Assembly: GCF_947623445.1 (NCBI RefSeq)
Contig: NC_135245.1
Span: forward strand, 3,293,501 to 3,357,500
Direction: 5' to 3'
Length of the DNA stretch: 64,000 nt
DNA from: Clavelina lepadiformis
Lineage: Eukaryota > Chordata > Ascidiacea > Aplousobranchia > Clavelinidae
A program made the translations under genes and the position numbers. Below the pieces are notes generated by a model. It saw nothing but the letters and a program-made list of their open reading frames with translations, did not search any database and was not told the DNA's origin. Positions 37,127 to 51,063 of the stretch are shown piece after piece. The number at the start of each line of letters is the position of its first letter. The first letter of the stretch is position 1.

Positions 37127-40100
37127 CTAAAACAAGGTTTTGGTCTTCCGCTTCCTGTCCAGCCCTCTGTCGTTGCCATGGAAACCGCGGCGGAGCAACC
37201 AAAGGCAGTCAAGCCAAAGCCATGCGAGTGCAGAGTGGGGCAGAATATTGAAAAAACACAAAAAAATAGAAAACAAAAACCAAGGTAAGTATTAGCACAT
37301 TGTCAAAAACAGAGCATTTTCACAGCATTTACAAATTTATATTTTAATAATTGCAATCTGTGAGAACGAGAAATTAACGTAACCAGCACGCATTACATGC
37401 AAGAAAGGCAGCCCAAGTTATCAAGCAAGATAATCATTCCACTAACATCAATGCTTGTCCATAACCATTGATTTATCATTATTTTTATTTCAAACCAAAT
37501 TTGCTGAGTTTCTAGTGGGTTGTTTTATGAAAAAATTCTGTGTAGTTTACACACAACTCAAATGAATATAAAACAAGTATTTTTACCACACCCATCAATA
37601 GCAAAATCCTAGATTTATTTCTTGGGCCAAGTTTTCTGCGGTTAATACAAAGTGCCTGAAACTTACTTATCTGACTTCCTTTCTTCGCTGAGCCTGGCTT
37701 GTAAAACATCAAAGTCCGCCTTTTCCTTCTCGAAATGTCGCTGTTTTTCGTCCAGAGCAGCATATTCTGCTTCCAGCTTTTTCTTCATAGCCTCGTGCCG
37801 ACGGGAGAGCTGTACATATTTCAAAACACTTTAAGTATAGAAGAAAGGCAGAATGAATGTTTCCACTGAGGGTGATCACTGCCTCAATTGAGAGTGTATG
37901 GTTGTCTTAACTACAATACTTGTTTATTGTTTAATCGTAATTTATTCGAATATACGACATATTCTTGCATTCAAGATAATTTCTTGTTCTTCATTTTGTT
38001 AATGCAATGAGTTGTTTATAATTCTGATTTCCTGGGGATTATGCTCTGTTGCCCAGGAGGACACCCCAATCCCAAACACATTCAAATCAGACTCACATCT
38101 GACTCCGAATCTTGAAGCTTCTGTTTTTTCTCCTGGACTTTCATCTTGAAGACTTCCTCCATCTCCATTTCCATCTTCTTCATCTTTTTCATGTGCTCTG
38201 TCTTCTCTTCTTCCATTTGAGCAAGAGGACTCCTGGAAAACAAGTACGCATCGCAACTTAGATGAAGATCTTGTAAAAATGTGTCCTTCATACACATCAG
38301 CCCTTTCTATTAACTGGAAGCAAACAGCTTCCTCCACTGATGTGGAGTACTCACTTGGTCTGAGACTTAGTCCTCCCATCCACCTGTGTTGTTGTGACGC
38401 TGCTCAATTTTTTACTCCTGTAGTTCTCGTAGTGGACGTTGTTCGTGACATCCTTTAAATCTTGCATGTGCGTTCTGGAAAGGTTGAGCAAACTTTGGTA
38501 ACCAGGGAGAAAAAAATCTGGAGCGTGGGTTTATGCTTATAAATAAAAGCCTTTGATTTCACCCACCTAACCAACATGTTTCGAAGAACAGTGAAATCGC
38601 AGTGGTCGATATTTTCAACTGTTGGAAGAAAAACAATGATCAATGCCTGCATCAATCTTACACAATTTCTTCATACCTTAGCATTCATATTAAAAACATT
38701 TGAAACAACTGAAAAGATAAGATAAAAAATTGTCAATCATCCAACAAACCTTCCGCCACACCCCACGGGTACTGACGACCTCTGGTTCTGCGGCCTCCGA
38801 CCTCAAGCACGGTGTTGCTACCGACAACAGCGAACGGAACTCGACTCTGCGAAGTATTAATTTGTTGTGATATCTCTGACTGCTCAATATCGTCAACATC
38901 GATGAATCGATTGAATAATTCGAGATTAAATATTCCAAGTTTATACAAAATCACTTTTTGGTTAAGTGGTTGTAAACAGCTGGTAGTGTTTGCATTGTTT
39001 GAATAGTGCGACCAGCACCCATACTTAAGTCACAGCTTGTTAGCTCATATCAGCCGAAACTAAAAAATTAACTTAAGTGATGACGTCACAAACCTTCAAC
39101 TTCCGGTTGAGTCTGTTCTCTTCCTCGTCTTCGCACTCTGGAAACTCGTAGAGCTGGATGTTGTGCTCCCGGATCTCCTTCATGATCTGGATGAGAAAAT
39201 AAAACGATCAGAAATAGCACAGGAAGAGGGTGTCTAGATAGAGTGGTCGTGAATGAAAGTCCAAGACTAGAATCAAGTGATGAGTATAGTTGATGGATGA
39301 GTGACTCGACCCCATTAAATTAAAAGCCAACATCTTCTCATAACGTTAGTGAATGTGGTTCAGTGATTCACAGTTAAGCGAGACCCAAACGTGTACAGAG
39401 ATAGTGGTTGAACGCGGACACCACGACATGATATATTGGGTTATACGCCCTTAACTCCAAGCACCTGAAAATGTCTTAACTTAAGATGATTCACGGCTAT
39501 TTGCTTTGTACAGTGGCGAGCACAAACAAGCAAGAAGAATGGCAACAAGGTGATTTCATACGTGCTGGCGAACGTCGAAAAGGTCAGGCAATTACAAAGA
39601 AATGGAAAGTTGTTAAAGAATCGGCCGCAAGACATAGTAAACTGCAATCCAAACCTGTTTCTTAAAACGCAAGCATTCTTCAGGGGTCATGGTATCTGCT
39701 TTGGCAATCAGCGGAATGATGTTGACTTTATCGTGAAGATTCTTCATAAATTCGACATCCAGTGGCTTCAACCTGGAAACAAAGAACTAACGACAACCGC
39801 CCGTTTATAAATCAATAAAATCTCTGCCGACAGACGAGCGAGTTCGAATTAGTTTTCACGATGGGATTTTCCTAATACCGTAACAACATTACGTACCAGA
39901 TGAATAATTAATATGGATTAAACAAGTGTGTCTCTTAAAAGAACACAAATTGTAAAACAGAATATACTGTACTGCAACTGAGCCACAAAATTGGCAGCCT
40001 AGCTCAATGCTATCCAATTGCGAGCCAGGAATCGCATACAAAGGCAACTACAAAGGAAACATTAAGCGCTATTTTGATGCTCTTGCCAAGAATAACTTGC

Positions 40101-43100
40101 CGGAGGGCTTAATATCAAACCCAAGCAAAGAAGACGTTAACATAAGGTAATACAAAACCGAGCTTGTCGTAATATCCTATTTAACCGAAGGCTACGTGTA
40201 TGACATCACACAAAGCACCCCTGCATTTCACGAAGACAGAAAATGCTGATGTTTGTAGGAACATTACAACAAATCGCTGACGATGGCCGAGGCATTGCAC
40301 GCTGTTATAAATACACATTCGCGTATAATGTATGCGGTTATGGAGTTAATAGGATGTTCCACTCATGGCGTGTACGAGTGGGTAGCAAGGCATTATTTCT
40401 GGTATGCTAACCGCTTTGGGATTTCATGGTTCGTTAGCCAAGCGATAATGGAAAACAAAAACAGGGAAGGCAGTGAAACCTCTACAGATGGAGACCCTGT
40501 CCTTTGAACAACTAAGAGGCTTAACTTCATGATACAATGTCGTGCGGTCTGTGATGGGTTTGTTTTATGCAAGTTTACAACATCTATAAAACGCAATAAC
40601 ATGCTGCTGATACCGTGCAAAATCGCCCACCACGGGACGTTAAGGTGGACAGTCAACGCGGTAAAAACAACACCAAAAACTTCAGGCTAAGCTAATTATA
40701 AATCCATGAAAAGTGCCATAGAAGAAACGCAATGTTACACTGTATACTATATCATATACACTTACCCGTGACCGGTTGGGGCGATGAAATAAAGACAACA
40801 GTGGACTCGGTTGTCGGCTAACTGTGTTCTACTCACACGGGATTCGGCGTTCAAGTAATCTTCGAATTTGCTTTCGACGTGGTCGATAACACGCTGCCAG
40901 CTGGAAATATGAGAAAGAGAAAGCAATTAAATGTCAGTTTTAATTTCTTGTTGCTTTTTTACGCTGAATAATGGAAATTAACTTGTTGGTAACTACGGGA
41001 CAAATCTGAAAACCAAGGTTATTGCGGAAATCAAACCAAATGCCGCAGGAATAAAACCTAATCCTTTAATATTTAATTTTACGTTGGCTGCATTCCTTCA
41101 TCAGTATTTTAGATGGAGACCGGTTACTTTCAACAAAACTGTGGTTTAAAAGAATTTACCGATGTGAAGTTGTCTGCGTTTCTTTTCGAAGTAATATCAA
41201 ACATCACTTAAGAAGTTGAGAGACACAAACCCGCCAACTCCAAATACGGCAAAAAGGCTTCGCAATGCGGCAACTTAACAGGAAGTTGGTGCAATGGCGC
41301 TAAAATAACAGCAGTGTTGCTCAATGCAATTCATTTCTGCGCTGTAGCCTATTTACTAATAACAGGTGGTGGCATGAAACAACGGGTCCGCCTCTCGAGC
41401 TATTAAGAGATAACTTGTGATCAGCGAACCATAAAAATGGTGAAAATGGTTACGACGACATGACTAAGAGCCGGCTTTGAGATGGAGAGGTTTTTATACG
41501 TGGGAAAAAGAAAGTGGTACAAATAATAATCTAGCAATTTATTGACTTGATACTGACTGATAATTAATAATTAATCAATGACACTGCCGACATTAATATA
41601 CTATAACGCCATAAGCGACCTAACGTCGGTTGATTGACGACGGATTAATTAATTATAGAAACTGCAGACTTAACAATGACAAGATTTCAATAAAGGTGAA
41701 ATTTTTTGACAGTAAAAATAGTTTTACAATCAAACAAGAATAGCCTGGAATCCCTAAATATTGGAAAGTAATATAAAAATGATTGTTACTATTTGCTGTT
41801 ACTACAATCGACCGACGATTAGAAAAACTGTACCATTCACTTTGTCCAAGCGAATGCGTTTTCATCAGCATTCCGGAAACAAATGGTCGCTACAAAATTG
41901 GCAATAAAACGCACAAAGCCTTCACTTGACGTCATCACAGAAGAAATCAGATTTCATTAAATCAGCTCGCCTAGAAAACTCAAAATCTAAGGTCACCTGT
42001 TAACAAGAGAACGATTGCACCGGCGCCGATCGCATACAAGATGTTAAATTGGTTACACAAACATAACACGACGACATTTGCAAGTAGAACGTACCAGTTC
42101 GCATTTACACTCATTTTGTGAAAGAAATTTCGGGCTGGAGTTTCTAGTGACTAAGCTTTTAGTTTTCTAGGTTTTGGCACAAATTTTGTTGCGCAGTTTC
42201 TTACAGAATTTGCATGTAAAGTCAAGACATGAACTTATTTTAGGCCAAGCCTTACCCGTCAATTACCGAAATACCCGTTTTCAGTTAAAAAAGCAAACAA
42301 AAAGGCTTGGGGATTAGGGCAAAGTTAAAAACAAATCCATACATTTTGATACACGTCGCATTTAAAACCAGCAAAATAAACCCATTGTGCATATATCAAA
42401 CGAAAAAAGTTTCTTGACTTCACGTCGGCTTGCTAACTATGATTTGTTAGCTTTACGAAAAACGGCCTCAATAGTTTTTCACAAAGTGTTGCTCATAAAA
42501 TGAACGTATTGCAATTAGAAAGCGATAATTTTAGCCAACTTAAGCACGAGACCAATGCCTCCATCGTACAAAGCCTAAACTAAAACGTTGCACTCTAACC
42601 GGATTACTTCATGGTAATCTCACCCACAATGCATTACAATGTCAATGTTAGTCAATTTCCAACAGCTCACGTAATACCTGGAATCGCCTATCCTATATTA
42701 TTTCGTAGCCATTAATAAGGAAATTAATAAAGTGGTGGTAAAGCTCTGTTATTTATCTCGGTGTATACGTGTCCGTAACTGTAAAGTGTGTTTTGAGATC
42801 AAAAATCGGGGAAAAATACTGTACAAGTTAAATAAAGGTCAACAAATACATCGTTTTACGTCATACAGTTTATCTGAAAAATAGAAGACTTATATTTGCA
42901 AAAAAGGAAAGAAGATATACACCAACACAATACTCATAAAATTATAATCTTTTTAAAGAAAAAGTCGGGAGCCAAAATTATAATGACTAACATGAAAATT
43001 GTTCCGACAATCAATCTGTTTACTAATATGGCAAGTACAACCAAGGATTCGTAGAAAGCTGGACGTATTTTACGACAGATTGTCATTTCCTCTCTAAGGG

Positions 43101-46100
43101 GTGTACACTACACAGATCACCAGTGAATGCGTTATTATTAAAGCTTTCATTTCGACATTACGCGGCAACCATACTGTAAATGGACGTTTCTGACGAAGCG
43201 GGCTGGGGTACAGTACTAGGCCAACTAACTAAAAACAAGTTAACTGACTAACAAGAAACTATATTAAGTCTCAGCTTAACAAGTATCGACACAGTAGGTG
43301 TAGTTTACAATCAAAACGTTGAAGTAGTTGATGACACTTTTACAAGCCTGGCTGGCACAGAATAGCGTACGTCACCAAGAACTAGAATCAACCAAAAAAG
43401 CAATTTGTAACATAATTGGCCGTGAAACTGTTATACAAAGGCTTGTGTCTCTGCGGTAGTTGGGGGCTGAAACGGGACAATACAATCATATTATTATTAA
43501 AAGAAGTGCGTTGCCACCGTCTACTACAACTTTCTCTAACTAAAAAGTCATTAATGCTTGGAATAAATGCGGAGAAAATGCGTTGTTCAATTCGCGGGAG
43601 GAATAAACTTCAGTTATCATCACATACAAGCATTGTCCACACAAGCTTGGTAAAATGTGATAAAATTGTTGTTCGGTGCTCGCCGTTGAAGCATGACAAT
43701 TCCTCACAGTGGGCAAACACCCGAAAACCAATGTCGCAAAGAATTAGACAAAATGCCGAGGAAATAGAACCAAAACTGTTATTATTTGGACCAAATTGAT
43801 ATAGATTTCAATTTTCAACCCATTCCAGCAACACAGGTTTTAATCGGCATCGGATTTCCATATCTAAGCAATTACGATATGCAACGGAGCCACAAAGATC
43901 TTTCATTGGCTGAGTAAAATGTACGAATTATGCGGTCATTTGTAATCAAGAGTTGTGCAAGCACTGCAGAATAGAATTCTACGATAGGTTTGGGAGCCAC
44001 ACTTTAATTCGGGACCACTTCAAATGCAAATCGAGCAACCGTGCTAAGTAGATACTATGACCGTTTATTAATAACAAATTCAGCGCCTTTTTTAAGTTCT
44101 TTGAAAACGCAGCTCGTTTTACAAGAATTCTAACAAAATTGGTAACGATTACATGACGTCAATCTAAACTATCCACTAAGATTGCCAGGCGCCGCGTTGA
44201 AAACAGATGATATCATGAGATGACTTCATAGAAAGTCTCTGTGTATTCAAGTTGTTTGTTACGGAAAACAAATATGTGCACAATTAAGTTACGTTGGAAA
44301 AAGTTACACAAAAATATTGAAATGTAAATAAAAGTTTTTTCGGTTTCGTTTCGCACAAGTCGATATTCCTGCAGCCGGCTTCATTGCTATTTCTATCTAT
44401 CTGACGTGTAATAAAGCAAACTGTTGGTCCCATTTAAGTCAGTAAGAAACTTAACTTGATTTCGCGAAAGTTAAAATCAGACGTTTCCAAATTAATACAA
44501 AGAAATGAGACATATTTAGGAAAAAGCGATGTCAATGCAGTGAGAAGGTAAAAAGATTGCGGCTAAAAACAAACAGAGTCTCATTGCAATGCCTGTCACT
44601 GTAAGTGATGTTGTTTACAATATTTTCGTTGAATGAATTAACTGGTCTAAAAACGTTCCCTGTCATAAAGCAAAAAACCGTCTGAACCATAAGTCGTGAC
44701 ATGAATGAAGATTTGTAAGCAGTAACCTGGAGATGGTTTTAATTTTCTCTTTGTGAAATAGTCGAGGCAGCAAATGCCTTATAAAGCTTTCAGCACAACC
44801 ACCACAAATGTTATAGCAAGGATAATTAACAAGAGTCTGCATGCAAAAGGATTGATAAATAACTGAAAAATGTGTAAACTGTTTTGCACATTGGTTGTGG
44901 AGCATTCACTCATTCTGCTGAAAATATTCAAAGCCCAACTTAGAACGTGTTTGACCGTAATTGACAAGTAGTAAAAACGCCAAAAAGAGCTTATAAGAGT
45001 TACAAGTATAGGCTAAAACAATTTTACACTATGGAGCAAAACATGCTTCAAGCTAACCACAGGCATTTAAGTGCCTACATACGTCAATTGTAAGTGAACA
45101 GTATGTAACGTATATTATGACATTTGCAATTCATTCCATCAGGTGACAGGTAAGACACCCGATTCATTACAGTATTCCACAATCTAATCATCGTTATATT
45201 TAAACTTTCTGGGTCGATGTTTATAAACCATGGGTTAAATACTTAGAATTATCAAGCTCTACGAGTTTTTATAGATTACGAAGTATTCACACAAAAGTTT
45301 TCAAATGCAAATGCTTCCAAAAATAACTGTGCAATTATTGCACCCTAAACCATTTTTGAAATTTGAAATTTTTATCATGAAAACTTTCATATAATCTATA
45401 TATAAGATTGATACCTAGGAAGGATTAACATCACGTCCGACCCGAAGCCTAGTTGGAGGTTTTCGTTGTAGTGTATGCCAAGTATTGACAACTAATTTTT
45501 AATTTAATAAGCAGCAAACACTCTCCAAAGACACTGTTGACAGCGGAAATTGACGGAAACACCATTTTCAACTGGAACAGCGTTCTAATCTGCTTTGTGT
45601 TCAAGTATTGAACAATCTAAAAATTGCTTTAATTAAGAGCATTGAAATTTTTCACTTATGCCCAGCGTTGAACTTATTATGCGCTAAAATTTATTCTACA
45701 TGCGGCCCTCATTAAAAGCGGCATCATTTCTGGCCCGGTAAAGCATTTCGGTTAAACATAGCTGGTTTAAATATTTAAAGTAAGTTCTTTAGTAGATATA
45801 CACATACACTAGCAGAAGAATCAGTGTACATCAGCAAAATAACTTTGCACCTGAGCGCACAACAAATATACAACTTTTGCCAAAACAAATACACTGAAAG
45901 TGCTAACTGGTATGCAAAGTGCAGTGCTGGCAAAAGTTACAGACTTTTTAAACGAAACAGAATGTGGTGAAACTCACCAGTTACTGTTATCAACGGCATC
46001 TCCAAAACCGGGTGTGTCATTTATGGTGAGGCGAAGTATGACTCCGTTTTCTTTTATCAAAACCTTCGTTGTTTCAACCTTAAGTAGAAACAGAGGTCAA

Positions 46101-49100
46101 AGCTTGCTCCTTAAATGCATCCTTATCCGATGCCAATTTAAATACAAAACTCAAATGCAATGCAAAATTGAGATTATAATATTCTAATGCAATGTTGGTC
46201 AGATTATCCTTCTTAAGAAAAGCTTTCTATTAACACCGGAATGAGGGTGCCAATTGCCTTACAAGAAAGTTAATTCGCCATACATTGATGCACTGCTCTG
46301 CTATTAAACCACAATCATCAAAATTGAGATTGAAAAATAATAATCAGAGATTTATCACAAGTTAGTGAGTATAGCATTGTGAGGAAAGTAGTATTACAGA
46401 TCACCAGTAGTACTTACTTTTTCGGTTTTCTTGGGTCTTATCGATGGTCCGGGGTATTCATTTGAATACAAATCCGATAAAAATAAAGAATTAATCAAAG
46501 TTGATTTTCCAAGGCCTGATTCACCTGCAAAATAAAATCCAACAGCCAATTGTGGTTACTACAGAACAGACTGGGTTTGGTTGTCAAATTTTACATTAAT
46601 TACGTTTAATGTTTATATGTGTTTCTCTCAACCAAATACCACCTTACCTACTACCATCAGTGTGAATTCAAATCCTTGTTTCACTGATTTCCTGTAAAGT
46701 TGATTGGGCAGGTTTGCAAACCCCACATAACTGTCTAATGCCTTTGTCGGCTGTTGCTGAAAAAACGTTAAAGATATCAAAATTCTTGTCTCGCATAAAA
46801 CATAGGAAATAACTGTTTGCATGAATACTGTGTGATATAGACAAAGAAATCTGAGTGCAATTGCTCACTGTAAAACTGAAATCATCTGTAAAACTATATA
46901 TTGTACATGACTACAAGGTATACTACGTAACATATGTGGCATATCAGACACTATTCACAAAAGAATTTGATGTACTCACAGCTGATGCCAAAAAAATTGT
47001 ATTGAATCAACCAGGATGGAAAACAAACATGTAAATAAATAAATAAAATTTAGTGAAAACCTTGACAGATATTTCAATAAAATGTAACAGACGAGCAATT
47101 TTCAACTAACCCATAATTAAGTTAATTCTGCAATCATCCTACTAAGCATATAACTTACCCATTTCACCTGGGCTCAACAACACCATGAGGATAATACGTC
47201 TTCAGATAAATTTCCTGGGTACCTTTTCCAAATGAGAGCTGGTGTTTTTTCCACTGCACCAAGATTTGTTAGCACTCAGGTGACTAGGCAATCAAAAGAT
47301 TTTGAAATCGAGATTTTGTCTATGCAGTATCTAAGGTATGTCCAACTGGCCTGAAAGCCACCTTTTCAATGTACACCATTAAATTCGTGCTAAAACAGAA
47401 ACTATGATAAGCACATCTTATCATAAATTACAAATTTTTGCTGTTGTTCCAAATTGTTGCAAAAATGACAGCAAGTGCAAAAGTCTTTATATTGTACTGA
47501 AAGCTAACATGTTCAATGCATCAACATTTCGACTCTACTTAAGTTATACTAATTTTACTGTTGTTAGAAATAATTAAACGTTGTTTTCAAAAAAAAAAAC
47601 AACAAAATAGACCACTATTGAATCAAAACAATGCTTTTGCATTCCTCATGTTAAAGTTAGCTAGCATAAATTTTGAAATTTATCTGGACTATTATTCAAC
47701 ATAAACTCATCTCATTGTGCAATTGTAAAAGCTGTAAACAAATACTAGAGCATGAGCAGCAGAAGTATGAGTAAATGATAGTATCACAGTCCAATCGTAT
47801 AATTCTCTGCATTAAACTAAATATCAAACATCAACAATCACATTTGATAGATCAGTAATTAAAAAGATTGAAGTGCAATATTTCACAATTCTTCAATATT
47901 TAACATTTCATAAATTATAGAGCACTTTTTAAATCTGGCATAACAAATTTAATTTATTTTGTTTACTTAAGTTATAAATTTGCCTTTAAATTTGTTGATT
48001 ACAAATCAGCGAAAAAATGAAAAAGTTTGATGCGCTTGTAGGCTAATCTCTTGGGTGTGTACCACACTTCTCACTTTGGTTCATGTGTCACACCTTACAA
48101 AATGTAAGAATTAGGACTGAGACATGATTACTGCACCTTACTCAAGTCTAGTAGAATAATTGTCCTTCATCATGCTTCAAAGCACTGCCACCGTTTTATG
48201 TATATATGTCTATTGACGCAAATGATGGAGTGGAAAATTTTACATGCTGATCTGTACTGTATACAAACTAGCTACAACTGGCCCGATTGGAAAGCACAGC
48301 AATTTTCAACATGAAATTATGCGCACAAATGCCCACTTTTTAATGTGACATTGCACATTGAAGTGTTATCAATTTGTAAATTTGTTACAAACTGCCATTC
48401 AATCAACCTAATTTTTTTTGTTTGTTTATTATAATTAAAAATTTTTGGCATATTGATGAGCCTTGTGTGTGCAAGTACCACACTATCCACGATGGATAAC
48501 CAATTTGTAGCAAAGTAAATAGAGCATTTGGCTTGAAATGATGCAAACCTGTGTTTCATATCCAGCAGCGCTAGCGTTGTGAGGCCATAACATAACATAA
48601 CATAACAATACATACATAACACATATATGGAGAGCTGGTGCAATTTCTTAGTAGTTTTATAAAAAAAATTTGGAACACCCTAATTATATAAACAGTTTCA
48701 ATCCATTCACAAGCGGCTTACGTGAACCTGTAGCCTGTATGTATTCTGGAGGTACAGAACTTCTGTTCAATTGTCTTAGTAAACAGTTTGTTTAAACAAT
48801 TTGGGCAAGATCACACACAAAAGAAAAGTGTATCTTATACTTCTACACTCCCATAGTGCCGTATCAAGAGCAAGTATTGAGAAGTTATTACATCATGATA
48901 CCTTGTATTCTACTTCCCGTTAACGTCTTCCCATTCAGGCTTTCACAAAATAGTCTGAGAGTGCAAAAGTTGATAAACAAAAACAAGTAAAACTTCATCT
49001 ACGGAAACAAAAACTGCACACATTTCCAGACAAGCTCTGCGACCACAGCTTAAACAATGAGAAATAAGGAGCAAGTTTAAGTCAAAAGACTTCTCTCAGT

Positions 49101-50111
49101 TTGTCAATAACTCTGCATGGATGAACTGGACTGTACACACAAGAAACTGACAAAAATAAACAAATTCAGCAAAGGCGTTGTAACGTCCTGAAAATTTCCG
49201 TTTAATGAAAAAATAAAGGTCCAGGCTTCAGCAAAGTCAAAATGTAGGCTACCTTAGTTTTTACTTTTGCACACCCAATCACGATCGAGTATTGAGGAAT
49301 TATTACGTCATAGCCTAATTACTCTTTTATTACCTCATAACTCCTTGCCATTCAAGCCTATAAGTCATAGTGCAGAAGTATAGGAGTCTTAGGAGACCTC
49401 CGTAGTCAAATGTAACGGTGTAGCATAAATTAGGCTATAAATTATCATGCATAACACTGTAACAGCTAGTCTAACCATCAATCAAGATTAACCTATCTCC
49501 ATGGAAGCTAGATAATAACACTTGCATCAGCACCACTTAGCGACTAAATACACAGCATACACGTAGGTTATCGTCAATTGCAACATATGGTAACAGATTC
49601 AATTCGAAACTGCCTAGCCTACCTCCCTAGTTCCGACCTTCATCACATTGCCAAACTCAAATGCAAAAACTATCAGAATGGCCGGCAAAATAACGCCACC
49701 AAACTGTGTGTGGCGGACAACGCCCTCATGCTTGTATCTCAACTAACTAGCGCACAAAAGTTATTCACTGTTTTGCTGCCTTTTTTCATTTTGGGGCGTT
49801 CTCTAAATTGTGCGCTTAGTCACGTAAATTGTTTGCCGATACAAAAAAATTAAGATTCGCATGTGCAGCAAGCTAAATTTTAATCCTACAACCTTTCGCT
49901 AAACTTCTTTTTGCAATAGCTGTTAAGCGCGGTTTAATCATTAATAAACTATACAACAAAACTTACTCCATTCTTCCCAAGTACTACAAAAGTTTCAAAA
50001 TTTATTCCTATGTGATGACCAAATGTAAATGCTTTCTTGCTAACCGTTACTAACTGCATTATTGATTGAGAATGATTGAAACAAATCGTTACATACTTTC
50101 TTGACAGCCAT
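37127..50111 (-). CDS. SEPTIN7: Septin-7 (GTP-binding septin filament subunit)
   Basis: Central subunit of septin filaments, acting in cytokinesis and cortical scaffolding. Exons in transcript order: 50111-50097 (probable start, MAVKK), 46756-46648, 46524-46418, 46078-45978, 40900-40766, 39772-39655, 39186-39094, 38846-38750, 38618-38567, 38474-38355, 38232-38097, 37809-37667 (or to stop at 37663), 37166-37127. About 421 residues (409 if the proximal stop is used). Seen: [12 protein letters not shown]-loop GESGLGKS (about 42-49); DTPGFGD (98-104); AKAD (179-182); septin-unique element ending [25 protein letters not shown]; then [10 protein letters not shown] opening a C-terminal coiled coil. 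These features are typical of SEPT7. The first exon is the least certain part. Two large introns (about 5.1 and 3.3 kb) contain no recognisable genes. Confidence 0.92.
40901..45977 (-). other. Large septin-7 intron (about 5.1 kb)
   Basis: Lies between the DTPGFGD exon and the [11 protein letters not shown] exon. I see no gene; the 127-codon plus-strand frame at 43416-43799 has no similarity or codon signal I trust. TGACGTCA octamers occur at 41927-41934 and 44154-44161. Confidence 0.6.
46757..50096 (-). other. Probable first intron of septin-7 (about 3.3 kb)
   Basis: No coding feature seen. It contains a short (CATAA)n tandem repeat at about 48587-48606. Its identity as one intron depends on the MAVKK exon at 50097-50111. 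Confidence 0.45.
48587..48606 (+). repeat. (CATAA)n microsatellite
   Basis: Four tandem CATAA units in the first septin-7 intron. Confidence 0.7.
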
Positions 50112-51063
50112 TTTATAAACAGTTTGCTAGATATTCGCTCCGCACAGTTAATGTCGCAAAATATACGATCCAATATTATTTTCAACAATGAAAGTGTACT
50201 CGATATGAAACCCATAAATTAATCACACATCGAGCAGATGTTGTAAGGTTAATAATTCTAGTACGGATCACGCATACCACAGAATAAAAATAAACCTAAC
50301 TGCCACAATCAATTTTAAACGTGGCAAAAAAATTTTTTAAAAATGTACGAAATTGAAAGTTAAATCGACTAAAGATTTTGAGAACATAGAAAAATGCAAG
50401 CAAAGAAAATAATATCGTGGGCAATGACAAAACTACTATGAGCAGTTCATTGCAAACTTACAGATGAAGGTAACATTCACAAATACAAATGACATATTAA
50501 TAAACCTAAGAAAAATGCAGTATATTTGCTTTTATGAAACCGGAATCCTTGTGAGTTGCATTCCATATAATACGGGCATTACTTCGAACCAAACAATTTG
50601 ATCAAGTTATCGTTAATTGTTATACAAGAATTATACTATAATAAGCATCAAATCCTCATTGGAAAACAATAAGCAACAGTAGCATGAGGTCGGTGATGGC
50701 TCCAGTTCATATTATATTTTGACATAGATCAATAAAATAGAACTACGAGGACCTATGAGATTAGAAGATATACAAATGTAACGGACTAAAATAATGAATA
50801 CACTTGCGAAATAGAAAAATAAAGTACATCGTATAAAGCACTTGGTTGATTTGAGAAATAATTACACGTAAAACGACAAAACGAATCACTACTTTAAACG
50901 TTTAAAACGGCATTTCATGTATACATAATAATACTAAACTTTGCAGTAAAGCCCAAGTTATGCAGTGCCCGGTCGTTGTTGCTGCACCCAGATTTTTGGG
51001 CGAACTCACATTTATCCCTAGCATGCCATCATATGTGAATAACATTGCAACTGCGTTGTGACG
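50112..51063. other. Spacer between septin-7 start and ADAM10 end
   Basis: 952 bases, AT-rich, with no gene. Must hold the septin-7 promoter if the proposed first exon is right, and the ADAM10 3'UTR. No clear AATAAA for ADAM10 was found on the minus strand. Confidence 0.35.

Noticed and set aside
43416..43799. 127-codon plus-strand frame
   Set aside because: Lies wholly in the large septin-7 intron, has no recognisable domain and no sign of splicing or conservation.
47160..47200. Alternative septin-7 first exon (ATG near 47200, minus, followed by GTAAGTTA)
   Set aside because: Its donor phase (1) does not fit the phase-0 start of the [10 protein letters not shown] exon; the MAVKK exon at 50097-50111 does.
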